Positions 1-64,000 of a DNA stretch of 64,000 nt are shown here, piece by piece. The position numbers and the translations under genes are program-made. Positions within the stretch are counted from its first letter, which is position 1, and each line of letters starts with the position of its first letter. Below the pieces are notes generated by a model, which was not told the origin of the DNA, searched no databases, and saw nothing but the letters and a program-made list of their open reading frames with translations. The DNA lies in assembly GCA_054601695.1 (NCBI GenBank), contig BAAHQB010000166.1:1-64000 (forward strand), given 5' to 3'. The stretch is from Amorphochlora amoebiformis (lineage: Eukaryota; Cercozoa; Chlorarachniophyceae).

Positions 1-38
1 TATGCGTGTGCGTACATGTGTATGTATAATATTTTATA

Positions 39-104
<66 letters not shown>

Positions 105-149
105 TATATATACTATATATAAGAGATTTTACATATACATATAAATACA

Positions 150-198
<49 letters not shown>

Positions 199-201
199 TT
201 G

Positions 202-249
<48 letters not shown>

Positions 250-301
250 GTGTATACATATATATATATATATATATGTATACATATATATATATATATA
301 G

Positions 302-1839
<1,538 letters not shown>

Positions 1840-1940
1840 CGTCACGCTTTGTCACCTGACAAGTCTGAAACCTCGATGGTAGCCCGGTAGTGCCGGGTTG
1901 TAACGGATGAGGCTCGATCAATCTCTGAGATCTCTTGTGG
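1840..1940 (+). other. Probable 3' UTR of the gene ending at 1839
   Basis: Unique, non-coding sequence directly after the stop, before the next (TA)n tract. It contains 'cgtcacgctttgtcacctga' and 'gatcaatctctgagatctct', which recur in diverged form near 3575-3760. Confidence 0.4.
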
Positions 1941-2031
1941 TCTCTGGCGAACCTATAGATATTTTAATTAATACCTATTATTTGAGGTATATCTACTTAT
2001 GTTATTTATATCGTTGCTGTGTATATGTATG

Positions 2032-2095
<64 letters not shown>

Positions 2096-2186
2096 ATATA
2101 TATAGATATAATATATATATATATATAATATATATATATATACCTATTCTTCGAGCTATTTCTCCCTATGTTATTAATATCGTTGG

Positions 2187-2222
<36 letters not shown>

Positions 2223-2386
2223 AATGTATATATATATATATAAATGTATATATATATATATTATATATATAGATATATAAGGAAAAAAAAAAAAGGAAGA
2301 ATATATGTATGTATAGAGAGATGTAAACGTAGTATATATATATATATATATATATGTATACATATATATATATATACATATATATT

Positions 2387-2425
<39 letters not shown>

Positions 2426-2559
2426 TATTCCCATACATGTACAGTTTTACATATGAATACGTACATAATGCATGCGTGCATACTAAAAATACATATGTAC
2501 ACGTCCATATATAAATATACATATATATATATATATATATGTGTGTATATATATATATG

Positions 2560-2629
<70 letters not shown>

Positions 2630-2683
2630 CATGATTATGTTCAACAGGAGATGGAGAGGGGGATATATTAGATAATATATATG

Positions 2684-2796
<113 letters not shown>

Positions 2797-2798
2797 TA

Positions 2799-2870
<72 letters not shown>

Positions 2871-2917
2871 TATATATAGGAAGATCAAGGGTCTTTGGCG
2901 ATGAAGATGACTTGGTA

Positions 2918-2959
<42 letters not shown>

Positions 2960-3057
2960 ATATATAAATACATATATATATATATATTTATCTATATATA
3001 TATATATATATATATATATAGATAATATAGATATGTACATGAATATACATATGTACA

Positions 3058-3098
<41 letters not shown>

Positions 3099-3184
3099 TA
3101 TATAGATATGTACATGAATACATATTTTTAACGTATATGTATATATATATATATATATATACATAAATACATATATATATATAC

Positions 3185-3283
<99 letters not shown>

Positions 3284-3320
3284 CAAAAACATATATATAT
3301 ATATATATACATATATATAC

Positions 3321-3351
<31 letters not shown>

Positions 3352-3549
3352 CATATATATATACATATATATATATATAATCATATATTCAAAACATATA
3401 TATATATAAATATATTGCTAGAGCCCAGAAGCGTGTAATATAACTACAAGTCCATACTTTGCCTAAAAACTCGTTTCAATCATGCCACTTGGGCTATAAC
3501 CTCTATAATTGCTTGACACATACCAATATGTGCCCACAGAGTGCTAGAA

Positions 3550-3765
3550 TCCTCTAAAAGAAGTTCCTAGAAAGTGACATCTCACGCTTTGTCATTTAAG
3601 ATCTGATCTGATATTCTGGGCAATCGGGCAGTATCCGGTAGTACCCGTTAGTACGGTTGAGGTGATCTCAAGCAATCTCTGGGATCTCCGTTGATCTCCA
3701 GCAATCTCCGGAATCTCTGTCGATCTCCATCAATCTATACTATCCTCATATACAAAGGCTTCTTC
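3550..3765 (+). repeat. Diverged copy of the 3' end of the first gene
   Basis: The stretch matches 1790-1945 in order: 'gtgacat', 'tcacgctttgtca', 'cggtagt', then 'caatctctgggatctc'. The stop codon context is not kept. The region 3410-3550 before it is unique sequence in which I see no exon. Confidence 0.5.
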
Positions 3766-3773
3766 ACCATATG

Positions 3774-3883
<110 letters not shown>

Positions 3884-3939
3884 TGCAAGAGTCAGATAGC
3901 AGGATTCGAGAGGAGTCAGCATTGCTTGACAGGGACTAG

Positions 3940-4030
<91 letters not shown>

Positions 4031-4032
4031 AT

Positions 4033-4095
<63 letters not shown>

Positions 4096-4139
4096 GTATA
4101 TATGTATATATATGTGTATATATATAATATAACATATAT

Positions 4140-4350
4140 ATATATGTGTGTATATATCATATGATATCAACATGTAATATACATGTAATGGTATATGATA
4201 TGTATATATATATATATATGTATATATGTATATATATGTGTATATATATAATATAACATATATATATATGTGTGTATATATCATATGATATCAACATGTA
4301 ATATACATGTAATGGTATATGATATGTATATATATATATATATATATATA

Positions 4351-4419
<69 letters not shown>

Positions 4420-4490
4420 GCATATATGTGTGTATAGATCCTATGATATTAACGTGTAATCTACATGTAATGGTATATGATATGTATATA
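4140..4490. repeat. Tandem repeat of about 126 bp inside a (TA)n tract
   Basis: The motif 'catgtaatggtatatgatat' preceded by 'tatgatatcaacatgtaata' appears at about 4157-4202 and 4283-4328, and in a more diverged form at about 4440-4484. No splice borders or open frame are evident. Confidence 0.6.
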
Positions 4491-4630
4491 ATATATATAT
4501 ATATAAAATATATATATATATATTTATATATATATATATATAGAATATATATATATATATATGATACATTGATATCGATAAATAATATATAGATGTGTTC
4601 CATATGGGTATATGTTAATTATGTCATATA

Positions 4631-4673
<43 letters not shown>

Positions 4674-4731
4674 GGCTAACTTAGTACACGTGCCCGGATG
4701 TCATAATGAGAATTATACAAATGATATAATA

Positions 4732-4768
<37 letters not shown>

Positions 4769-4825
4769 CAACCATTAGCTACAATCGTAAATATCAAGTA
4801 TATGTCTAAATTGTACAATTACCTT

Positions 4826-4932
4826 TTTTTAGGAGAATACAAATATCTTTGTTAGGAGAATACAATTATCTTTGTTAGGAGAATACAATTATCTTTGTTA
4901 GGAGAATACAATTATCTTTGTTAGGAGAATCG
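4826..4932. repeat. 23-bp tandem repeat, about 4.5 copies
   Basis: Copies of 'taggagaatacaattatct' plus 'ttgt' run head to tail, the first with one substitution (aaatatc), ending at 'ggagaatcg'. Confidence 0.85.
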
Positions 4933-5863
4933 TATCGCCGGTTGTCATTCTAGTCATTGTTGAGGCGAGCACGTCTAATACGTTTTGAACGTCAATTTCG
5001 ATTATTTACAATTTATGCATTAATGAGTCTCAAAGCAATACATGAGTAATATATATATATACATATATATATATATAAATATATATATGTCACACACACA
5101 TATGATACAACACTAAAAAGTTAGTAAAAACCAATGATAACAAGTTAATAGAGATTAGATCTCGAGAATGCTTGTTAATCATGTGTTATACACGTGTGTG
5201 TGCATGCGCATTATGTGTACCTGAGATTATTCTAGTATTACAACTCATGTAAATTAACTAGATTAAGTGCACAAAAAATATCCGGATATGCTTAAATTGT
5301 ACATTACATATGCAACTATTATTTGATTCATATTCTAGATTTAGAGATATTACTCAGTTTTGACTTTTGAGTGACATTACTAGCATATAGCTAGCTAGAT
5401 ACTAGCCATACTCTAGATCTAGAGATACTAGTACTAGTAGTCATAATATATGTAGGTGGTGTGCAGTATCTTGAAATGATGAATCAGTCTAAGAATAATC
5501 AGCGATCTATGAGATTTGAACGGTCCGAGCCATCTACGACGTATTACAACTCGTATGTAGTAATCTATAGGTAATATTGCACATGTAATCCAGACAATGT
5601 AATATTGTATCGTGCTACACCATTCACGGTACTAATGGATGTTGTACATTTATATATGAAACATATCAAAGGTGTAACAGACGGTCACGGTGAGTAGTGC
5701 CGGCAAGTGTCCAGAGTGTGAGTGGTGTGATAATATTCCCATTATGTTGCCAAATTAACTGGGCCAATACGCCTATCACTGACGATGACTAACAAATCCT
5801 CCTCAGCGTCCATGGTCGATTCCGTTCGCTACAACTTGAGATCGCCAACCCGCTACCTCGGGC
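4933..5863. other. Unique AT-rich intergenic sequence, no gene seen
   Basis: Non-repetitive sequence with only one short (TA)n stretch (5047-5090). I see no exon island with convincing splice borders and no long frame on either strand. The right part probably contains the 3' UTR of the acyl carrier protein gene, which ends at 5864 on the minus strand. Confidence 0.5.
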
Positions 5864-6250
5864 TCACTTTGCGAAGGGTGTCTGCGCGATGATGTTGAGA
5901 GCCTCACTCCCGGTCTTGATTTCCATGGCCAGGTCCTCCGGGATTTCGACATTGAACTCATCCTCGAAAGAGAGGACCAATTCAACAGTGTCCAGACTAT
6001 CGAGGCCGAGGTCGGAGGAGAATTCTGCATCCAGAGTCACTTTCGACGCGTCCACATCGCGGAAATTCTTAATACAGTCGAGCAGGCGTGGCTCAATCTC
6101 ATCCTTAGGCAGAAAATGCCCCCCTCCTCCGGATCCAAACTTTCTTGTCCGAACTGCCATGACAAATCGCTGCGGGGTGGCACCGCTGCATGCCAGGGAG
6201 CCTCTAAGGCGCACTAGGAGCGACTGGAAGCGAGACATAGTTGCGGCCAA
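5864..6250 (-). CDS. Acyl carrier protein, mitochondrial type (NDUFAB1-like)
   Basis: This 128-aa protein carries acyl chains on a phosphopantetheine arm. It serves mitochondrial fatty-acid and lipoate synthesis and, in this family, is also a complex I subunit. The phosphopantetheine site is GLDSLDTVEL with Ser85 modified, followed by the acidic helix II (FEDEFNVEIPEDLA). Residues 1-48 are basic, Ser-rich and acid-free, as expected for a mitochondrial presequence; the carrier domain is residues 49-128. Length fits the family. The start is the first ATG, 91 bp from the divergent J-protein start. The gene has no introns, unlike the long genes around it. A plastid ACP is the alternative, but the F-E-D-E-F helix and presequence favour mitochondria. 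Confidence 0.95.
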   Translation of the reverse strand: MAATMSRFQSLLVRLRGSLACSGATPQRFVMAVRTRKFGSGGGGHFLPKDEIEPRLLDCIKNFRDVDASKVTLDAEFSSDLGLDSLDTVELVLSFEDEFNVEIPEDLAMEIKTGSEALNIIAQTPFAK

Positions 6251-6341
6251 TTTCAGTCGGCCGAAAACTTATTGTGAACATAAAATATCTTTTCGGCCGT
6301 GGCTGGCACGATCCGCTTTGTCATGGTGTTTGGGCCGCCGT
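6251..6341. promoter_or_regulatory. Short bidirectional promoter with inverted repeat
   Basis: Only 91 bp separate the start codons of the ACP gene (minus) and the J-protein gene (plus). It contains a perfect 10-bp inverted repeat, CGGCCGAAAA at 6258-6267 and TTTTCGGCCG at 6290-6299, around a 22-bp AT-rich core with 'cataaaatat'. The symmetry suits a palindromic site or shared core serving both directions; function is inferred. Confidence 0.55.
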
Positions 6342-7127
6342 ATGGCCCTCACAGGGTTTATCCTAGTTCTAAGTACCGTGGAGATGACTGTACATCCGTC
6401 GTTATGTCTAACTTACAAGAAAAAACCTCATTGGGTCAAGCCCTGGGACCGACCTGGGGGCTTCGGCCGCCAGCGAACACGCGAAGCCCAGAAGCTTCGA
6501 TTCTTTATGGAGTTTCAGCGCCAATGTAAGAAGTCTACGGCACAAATCGCTCGCATAGAATCCCGTCAAGAACGAAACCGTTCTGCCACCCACCCTAGGC
6601 TCAACTCCACGAAATCAAGCCACCATCGCCGGAACTCGACATCATCCCGCCCTTTCAACGCAACCAGCTCGACAGACGCACCCAAATCCCCGAAGAAACC
6701 TCGACGCCTCCCTACCCGCATAGGTGCGACGACAAACCACTACGCAGTGCTTGAAATTCCATTCAACGCGTCAGACCAGGACGTCTCGCGCGCTTTCCGG
6801 CGTATGAGCGTGAGATACCACCCAGACAAGCTGAGGCGAGCGGGTCAGGAGCGCATCAATGCGACGGACGCTAAGGCTAAGTTCTTGAGCATAAAGACAG
6901 CTTTCGACGTACTATCGTCGAGCAAGCGACACAAGTACAACCATGAGCTCGCCGACGCGATCACGAGGGTGTATCTGTACAGCAAGCGCATTCGCTCGAC
7001 CTACGGAGCTAATTTGGTTTATTTAGAGAGGGTAGCGATGGGAACACGCAAGATTCGGAGGGGGAAGAAGCGGAGGCGGAAGGTTCATCAGGAGGAGGGA
7101 GGAAAGGAGGGGTTGAAGTTGGAGTAG
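6342..7127 (+). CDS. J-domain (DnaJ/Hsp40-like) protein
   Basis: This 261-aa protein should stimulate an Hsp70 ATPase. The J domain spans about residues 132-204: helix I/II NHYAVLEIPFNASDQDVSRA, then VRYHPDK with the essential HPD at 160-162, then FLSIKTAFDVLSSSKRHKYN. It begins with a hydrophobic segment (MALTGFILVLSTVEM), possibly a signal or mitochondrial anchor, followed by a basic Ser/Asn-rich linker. It ends in a very basic tail (RKIRRGKKRRRKV). There is no G/F region or zinc finger, so it is a class C J-protein. The frame stays open upstream to 5889, but that part is antisense to the ACP gene, so I chose the ATG at 6342; the ATG at residue 15 is an alternative. Intronless. Confidence 0.85.
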   Translation: MALTGFILVLSTVEMTVHPSLCLTYKKKPHWVKPWDRPGGFGRQRTREAQKLRFFMEFQRQCKKSTAQIARIESRQERNRSATHPRLNSTKSSHHRRNSTSSRPFNATSSTDAPKSPKKPRRLPTRIGATTNHYAVLEIPFNASDQDVSRAFRRMSVRYHPDKLRRAGQERINATDAKAKFLSIKTAFDVLSSSKRHKYNHELADAITRVYLYSKRIRSTYGANLVYLERVAMGTRKIRRGKKRRRKVHQEEGGKEGLKLE

Positions 7128-7289
7128 CAGTAGAGCCGATCGGAAGCGTTCGGCACGGTTTATGGCGGTTAGGTAGAGAGTCAGATTGTATAGCGTGGGT
7201 ATTGTGTGCACGTGTCAGTTTTACGTTAGGTCATAGGAAAAAATTCCAGATATAATTGTTACTTATTCCTGTGCATATATGTAAATATA

Positions 7290-7350
<61 letters not shown>

Positions 7351-7519
7351 GGGTGTGTATAAATACTAGATACAAGTATATTTACATTTTTCCATTTCAA
7401 TTTATACATATACATATTTAAATATGTATATATACACAAATATACATATATGTATTATATATATATATATATATATATTATATTATATATTATTATATAC
7501 ATATCTAGTATGCATATCT

Positions 7520-7587
<68 letters not shown>

Positions 7588-7621
7588 AGATATGTATATG
7601 TGTATATGTATGTATTTATAT

Positions 7622-7658
<37 letters not shown>

Positions 7659-7705
7659 GGCATATATACACACATATATATATATATATAAGTGTATTAT
7701 ATACG

Positions 7706-7736
<31 letters not shown>

Positions 7737-7745
7737 ATATATATG

Positions 7746-7788
<43 letters not shown>

Positions 7789-8064
7789 TGTATATGTATA
7801 TATTATAAATGTCATGTTCTAGTGGTTTTATCTGACCAATCTAACTACTAGCTTGTATAATGATAATATCACTCATGACTAATAGTATATATCTAGTATA
7901 TACGTATTACTCCTATCAATGATATGAAAAATGAGTTCAAGGTATAAATACCTAGAATACATTTTTCACACGTATGCTATAGTCCATTGTATATACGTAT
8001 ACTGTAGTCCATTGTATATACTACATGTATCATATGATCCAGCCATATTCAATTTATATACTAT

Positions 8065-8117
<53 letters not shown>

Positions 8118-8135
8118 GCGCGTATATATATATAC

Positions 8136-8177
<42 letters not shown>

Positions 8178-8314
8178 TGACATATATATATATATATACT
8201 GAATATATGTATATATCTATATATATATATATATGATATATATTATATATATATATATATATTAGATCATATTTAAATATATATATATATATATATATGT
8301 ATATACATATACAC

Positions 8315-8372
<58 letters not shown>

Positions 8373-8385
8373 ATATGAAAACATC

Positions 8386-8417
<32 letters not shown>

Positions 8418-8471
8418 GTATATATGCATATATGTGTATATATGTATATACATATATACACAAATGTATAT

Positions 8472-8557
<86 letters not shown>

Positions 8558-8695
8558 CATAGTACATGACATTATGCATAAATACTATATATAAAATATA
8601 TATAATATACACACATATACATATATTTATGTATATATATATATATTATATATATATACATAGTAATGTATGCATGTGTATATATGCTTGTGCAC

Positions 8696-8732
<37 letters not shown>

Positions 8733-8776
8733 CATGTGCAACACATACATACATATATACATGTACACACACACAC

Positions 8777-8839
<63 letters not shown>

Positions 8840-8846
8840 TACATAT

Positions 8847-8882
<36 letters not shown>

Positions 8883-8986
8883 CATATATATTCAAATGTA
8901 CATATACTTACATATATATATATATATACATACATATATATATATATATATATACATATACATAATATATATATATATATATTTAC

Positions 8987-9027
<41 letters not shown>

Positions 9028-9080
9028 CAAAACACAAGAAATTGATACATTATCATCTCTGATTAAGCTTAAAATTCACA

Positions 9081-9121
<41 letters not shown>

Positions 9122-9177
9122 ACACAATTGGCGTGCATTCTCTGTCTAGGGGGCCTGATCGCCTTCGGTCTATATAT

Positions 9178-9210
<33 letters not shown>
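7128..9210. repeat. (TA)n-rich region between convergent genes
   Basis: Mostly (TA)n with ATAC/ATGT interruptions. Unique islands are at 7128-7260 (probable 3' UTR of the J protein), 7805-8065 and 9027-9080. A short one at 9116-9176 contains 'ggggcctgatcgccttcggt'; I could not assign that one to any gene. No RNA gene is seen. Confidence 0.6.
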
Positions 9211-9214
<4 letters not shown>

Positions 9215-10175
9215 CCGTCCATCTTTTACTCTCTATCTTCTCTCTCTCTCTTCCTCTCTCTCTCTCTAACCTTACCTCTCTTCTCTTTCCTTTCCTCCCT
9301 TTTTCTACTCTCTATTTCTCTCTCTCTCTCTTCCTCTCTCTCTCTCTCTTCCTCTCTCTCTCTCTCTTCCTCTCTCTCTCTCTCTAACCTTACGTCTCTT
9401 CTCTTTCTCTTCCTCTCTTTCTCTACTCTCTATTTTCTCTCTCTCTCTTCCGCTCTCTTTCTCTCTCTTCCTCTCTCTCTCTCTCTCTCTCTCTAACCTT
9501 ACCTCTCTTCTCTTTCCTTTCCTCTCTTTCTCCACTCTCTATTCTCTCTCTCTCTTCCTCTCTCCCTCTCTCTAACCTTACGTCTCTTCTCTTTCCTTTC
9601 CTCTCTTTCTCTACTCTCTATTTTTTCTCTCTCTCCTCGCTCTCTCTCTAACTCTTCTCTTTCCCTTCCTCTCTCTTTCTCTCCCGTTTCGTCCTATTCA
9701 CAGCTCTCCCTCTCCCAACCCCACCCCCCCCCCTCTCTCTCTCTCTGTGTGTGTGTGGCCTCTCCCTCTCTCTTTCCCCTCTCGCTCTCTCTTCTCTCTC
9801 TCTCTCTCTCTGGCCATTCTCTCTCTGACCTCTCTCTCTGACCTCTCTCTTTGACCTCTCTCTCTCTCTGACCTCTCTCTCTCTCTCTCTGACCTCTCTC
9901 TCTCTCTCTCTCTGACCTCTCTCTCTCTCTCTCTGACCTCTCTCTGACCTCTCTCTCTGTGTGTGTGGCCTCTCCCTCTCTTTTTCCCTCTCTCTCTCTC
10001 TCTCTCTCCCTCTCTCTCTCTCTCTCTGACCACTCTCTCTCTTCTCTCTCTCTCTGTCTCTCCCTCTCTGTGGCCTCCCTCTCTCTTTCCCCTCTCTCTC
10101 TCTCTCTCTCTCTGTGTGGCCTCTCCCTCTCTCTGGCCTCTCCCTCTCTCTTTCCCCTCTCTCTCTCTCCTCTCG

Positions 10176-10224
<49 letters not shown>

Positions 10225-10240
10225 CCCTCTCTCTCTCTCT

Positions 10241-10292
<52 letters not shown>

Positions 10293-10342
10293 CTTTCTCT
10301 CTCTCTCTCTCCCCTACCTCTCTCCTCTCTCTCTCTCCTCTC
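9211..10342. repeat. Pyrimidine-strand (CT)n satellite with higher-order units
   Basis: The + strand is almost only C and T. From 9241 to 9650 a longer unit recurs, marked by 'taaccttac' then 'tctcttctctttcctttcct' and 'tactctctatt' (starts near 9266, 9385, 9494, 9571). From 9820 to 9960 the unit is 'gacctctctctct'. It lies immediately downstream of the amine oxidase stop codon; the last codons of that gene are already inside the GA-rich strand. Confidence 0.85.
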
Positions 10343-22579
<12,237 letters not shown>

Positions 22580-22978
22580 GATTTCAAGATCCTTTCGTAA
22601 CTTATATCTCCTTTCTGGAGAATACAACCTTTCGGCTCGTTGAATGTCGAAGAAATCGACCTTTTTGGGGATATACCCTTGTGTCAGCGTAGGGAGAGCC
22701 TGGATTATGCCAGGCGATTCCCGCGGCCGGGTCGGGCGTCATTCAAAGGAAGGTCGGAATCCAAAAAAGGGATGGGATTTAGAGACTTTACCAAAATTCA
22801 TCCACATTCGGGAGATTCGAGAGATGCCAGATCTCCCCGGGGGTAAATTATAAATCCCGGGAGTCCTGCCCGAATCCCGGTCATAAATTTACCCTCTCGG
22901 GAATTAATTTTGAATCCCGGGAGTCTTCCGCGAATCCCGGTGATCCATACCTCTCATTCCCACCTTTTCCCGCGCGGT
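22580..22978. promoter_or_regulatory. Divergent promoter region with CCCGGG-containing direct repeats
   Basis: The 399 bp between the amine oxidase start (minus) and the Tim17-like gene (plus) are unique and GC-rich. Two 30-bp direct repeats lie at 22853-22882 and 22913-22942, both 'aatcccgggagtc' then 'cgaatcccggt', 60 bp apart; each contains the palindrome CCCGGG. A related 'cccgggggtaaattat' lies at 22836. These are candidate regulator sites; none is proven. Confidence 0.5.
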
Positions 22979-25917
<2,939 letters not shown>

Positions 25918-26485
25918 TATGATTAATATATCGCGCGCGCGCATAGATTAATACGAATAATGCCGATTAATACCGTTCGAGAAACACCAGATATAAGTAG
26001 CAATATCGATATATCTAGTATTATCTACAGTATATCTAAATTATAACTAATCCCGTAATCCCGGTGTTTTATATTCGCATGAGATTTATACGATAGCCAT
26101 TAGTAAGAGAAAGATACAAAATTACGTAAACGAGGTAGTCTATATGTAACTGTGTTTATACCGTACGTACTATTACATGATAGTGTTAGATGGGCACCTT
26201 CGCAATGATATAATTGTGTTGAAATTATTCTTCAACTTATCTTTAGTCTGGTTAGTTTCTAAGAGCTACGCCGTCACAACGGTCACGTTGTGCTCCACAC
26301 TGATTATGTTGCAACTTTGCAATGTATTGAACTCCAGCGAATAAATATATCGCGAATAAATATATCGCGAATAAATATATCGCGCTGCGAACTTTATTAG
26401 ATTTAGCAACGGTCCAACGCGATGTACATGGGTGCACCAGAACACTTCCTGATGTCGATATCCTCTTCTCGACTTGAATTTTTTT
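25918..26485. other. Intergenic region between convergent genes
   Basis: Unique sequence with no exon seen. It holds a 15-bp tandem repeat, GCGAATAAATATATC x3 at 26337-26384, and a (CG)n-like 'tcgcgcgcgcgc' at 25931. It probably carries the 3' UTRs of both neighbours. Confidence 0.5.
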
Positions 26486-32073
<5,588 letters not shown>

Positions 32074-32086
32074 TTTCGCTAATATA

Positions 32087-32128
<42 letters not shown>

Positions 32129-32144
32129 GCATATATTCATATAT

Positions 32145-32210
<66 letters not shown>

Positions 32211-32294
32211 CATATATAGATATATATTCATATGTATGTGTACATATGTATATATATGTTCATATATTTTAAATTGTGTATATTCGGTATGCAA

Positions 32295-32332
<38 letters not shown>

Positions 32333-32436
32333 ATATATATATATGTGTGTGTATATATGTATATATATATATACAGTCATATTTACATATGGATATATTG
32401 TATACATGCACATACATATATATTGTATATAATGCA

Positions 32437-32507
<71 letters not shown>

Positions 32508-32614
32508 ATATTTACATCTAGATATATTATATACATGCATATACATGTATATTGTATATACTATACACGCATATATATATGTATATATATATATATAAAT
32601 ATATATATGTAAAT

Positions 32615-32674
<60 letters not shown>

Positions 32675-32699
32675 TGTATGTATGTATACCTAAATCACG

Positions 32700-46132
<13,433 letters not shown>

Positions 46133-46540
46133 CGCTGAATGAGTTGTAAGGAGTCTCTTACGCTTTTTCAGGTTTAGGTGATTTTAGCTCATAATATAAG
46201 CTATTGGATATATTTTAGGCAGGGAAGTTCAACTTAGGTAGAATTATCTTATTTATGTGTTGCTTTTTTTTAAGGCGAATTAATAAAGAAAGGCACGGTA
46301 GTCTGTACTAGACTCTGTAGTCACTCGGATATGTCACTATCAACTATGGTCACTCTCATTTGTCACGATTAAAACTATTAATTTGGTTTCATTAATAGAA
46401 GAAAAACTGAATAATAAACTTATTATAGGTTATTAATACCTTTTATGAAACTACTTAATACTGATTGTTAATAGTATAAAAACCGCCTTAACTGCCCCAA
46501 GTACACCTCTCTCCTGGAATACCACATCCCCCCCCCACGC
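46133..46540. promoter_or_regulatory. Divergent promoter region of the UGT and SPPL2-like genes
   Basis: 408 bp of unique sequence between two start codons on opposite strands. The centre is AT-rich. No recognisable element stands out; promoter role follows from position only. Confidence 0.45.
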
Positions 46541-63274
<16,734 letters not shown>

Positions 63275-63275
63275 G

Positions 63276-63342
<67 letters not shown>

Positions 63343-63414
63343 TATATTAAATGTATATATACTGTATATCAATATATATATATATATATATATATATGTA
63401 TAATATATATATAA

Positions 63415-63466
<52 letters not shown>

Positions 63467-63468
<2 letters not shown>

Positions 63469-63515
63469 GCTTCTTGGTTATGCAGTCGGTATAGTCCTTA
63501 ATGAGGCTTCTCAGG

Positions 63516-63519
<4 letters not shown>
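63467..63519 (+). repeat. Donor-side echo of SPPL2-like exon 19
   Basis: 'gggcttcttggttatgcagt' through 'aatgaggcttctcaggttata' repeats 63226-63280 with a change only at its left edge (ggg for gga). Confidence 0.95.
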
Positions 63520-63557
<38 letters not shown>

Positions 63558-63656
63558 TCAATATACATATATATATATATATATATGTATGTATATATAT
63601 ATATATATATAATATATATATATAAAGTATATAAATGTATATAGACATAAATGTGA

Positions 63657-63693
<37 letters not shown>

Positions 63694-63832
63694 AATATAT
63701 ATATATATGTATATATATATAGATATAATATAATATATATAGTATATAATATATATAATATATATGTATACATACATATATATATATATGTGTATGTGTA
63801 TGTGTATAATGTGTGTGTGTGTGTGTTTATAC

Positions 63833-63871
<39 letters not shown>

Positions 63872-64000
63872 TATATGTACATATATGTATATAATATATG
63901 TGTATATGTGTATATATTTAAGTGTATAGCTGTAGGGTTCAACCCGTCCAACCAGCCCTATACACATATATTACATATACATATATCTATGTATATATAT
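63520..64000. repeat. Right edge, (TA)n intron of the SPPL2-like gene
   Basis: Mostly (TA)n. The island at 63922-63961 ('gtagggttcaacccgtccaa', 'ccagccctatacac') has an AG but no in-phase frame after exon 19. It may be an acceptor-side echo of the next exon, expected to encode the PAL motif. Confidence 0.4.

Noticed and set aside
5889-6341. Upstream extension of the J-protein frame
   Set aside because: It is antisense to the well-supported ACP gene and its protein sense is poor; the ATG at 6342 lies beyond the ACP start.
22640-22853. Two overlapping + strand frames of 68-69 codons in the divergent promoter
   Set aside because: No family features, low-complexity charged peptides, and no splice link to the Tim17-like exon; treated as promoter sequence.

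Overview
This is a window of a nuclear eukaryotic genome. About nine tenths of it is simple repeat: (TA)n, blocks of TTAGGG/CCCTAA, and CT/GA tracts. The genes are cut into very short GT-AG exons (19-190 nt) that sit as unique islands between the repeats. I rebuilt the genes by joining islands where reading frame, splice sites and protein family all agreed. TTAGGG-type repeats, algal-style gene content (a large soluble flavin amine oxidase, a UDP-glycosyltransferase, an SPPL-type protease) and extreme intron density suggest a unicellular alga or other protist. I cannot place the lineage.

Layout: (1) 1-1839, + strand, 3' end of an unrecognised gene, followed to about 4.7 kb by a decayed copy of its 3' end and a few doubtful exons. 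(2) 5864-6250, - strand, mitochondrial-type acyl carrier protein, divergent from 6342-7127, + strand, a J-domain protein; both are intronless and share a 91-bp promoter. (3) 22579 to 10343, - strand, a 16-exon flavin amine oxidase (451 aa). (4) 22979-25917, + strand, a 5-exon Tim17-like membrane protein (141 aa), divergent from (3). (5) 32073 to 26486, - strand, a 5-exon 101-aa membrane protein of unknown function. (6) 46132 to 32700, - strand, a 25-exon UDP-glycosyltransferase (479 aa) with a signal peptide. (7) 46541 to 63274 and beyond the right edge, + strand, a 19-exon SPPL2-like protein (496 aa in the window): signal peptide, PA domain, then an intramembrane aspartyl protease. It is divergent from (6). 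Every multi-exon model closes in phase; the two large - strand genes total 1356 and 1440 nt, both divisible by three.

The most unusual feature is what fills the introns. Many introns carry repeated copies of the adjacent exon edge together with its splice site ('exon-edge echoes'). These are either the last 20-60 nt of the upstream exon plus its GT donor, or the AG acceptor plus the first 20-50 nt of the downstream exon, separated by (TA)n. One intron holds about 14 such copies. Other introns are built from telomere-type repeats, including two (54 and 64 bp) that are almost nothing else. Together they suggest an unusual way of making or enlarging introns.

Functionally the genes are a mixed set: fatty-acid/lipoate or complex I support (ACP), chaperone cofactor, amine oxidation, mitochondrial membrane or translocase-like protein, glycosylation in the secretory pathway, and intramembrane proteolysis. 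They do not form an obvious pathway. The recurrent arrangement is divergent pairs sharing short promoters.
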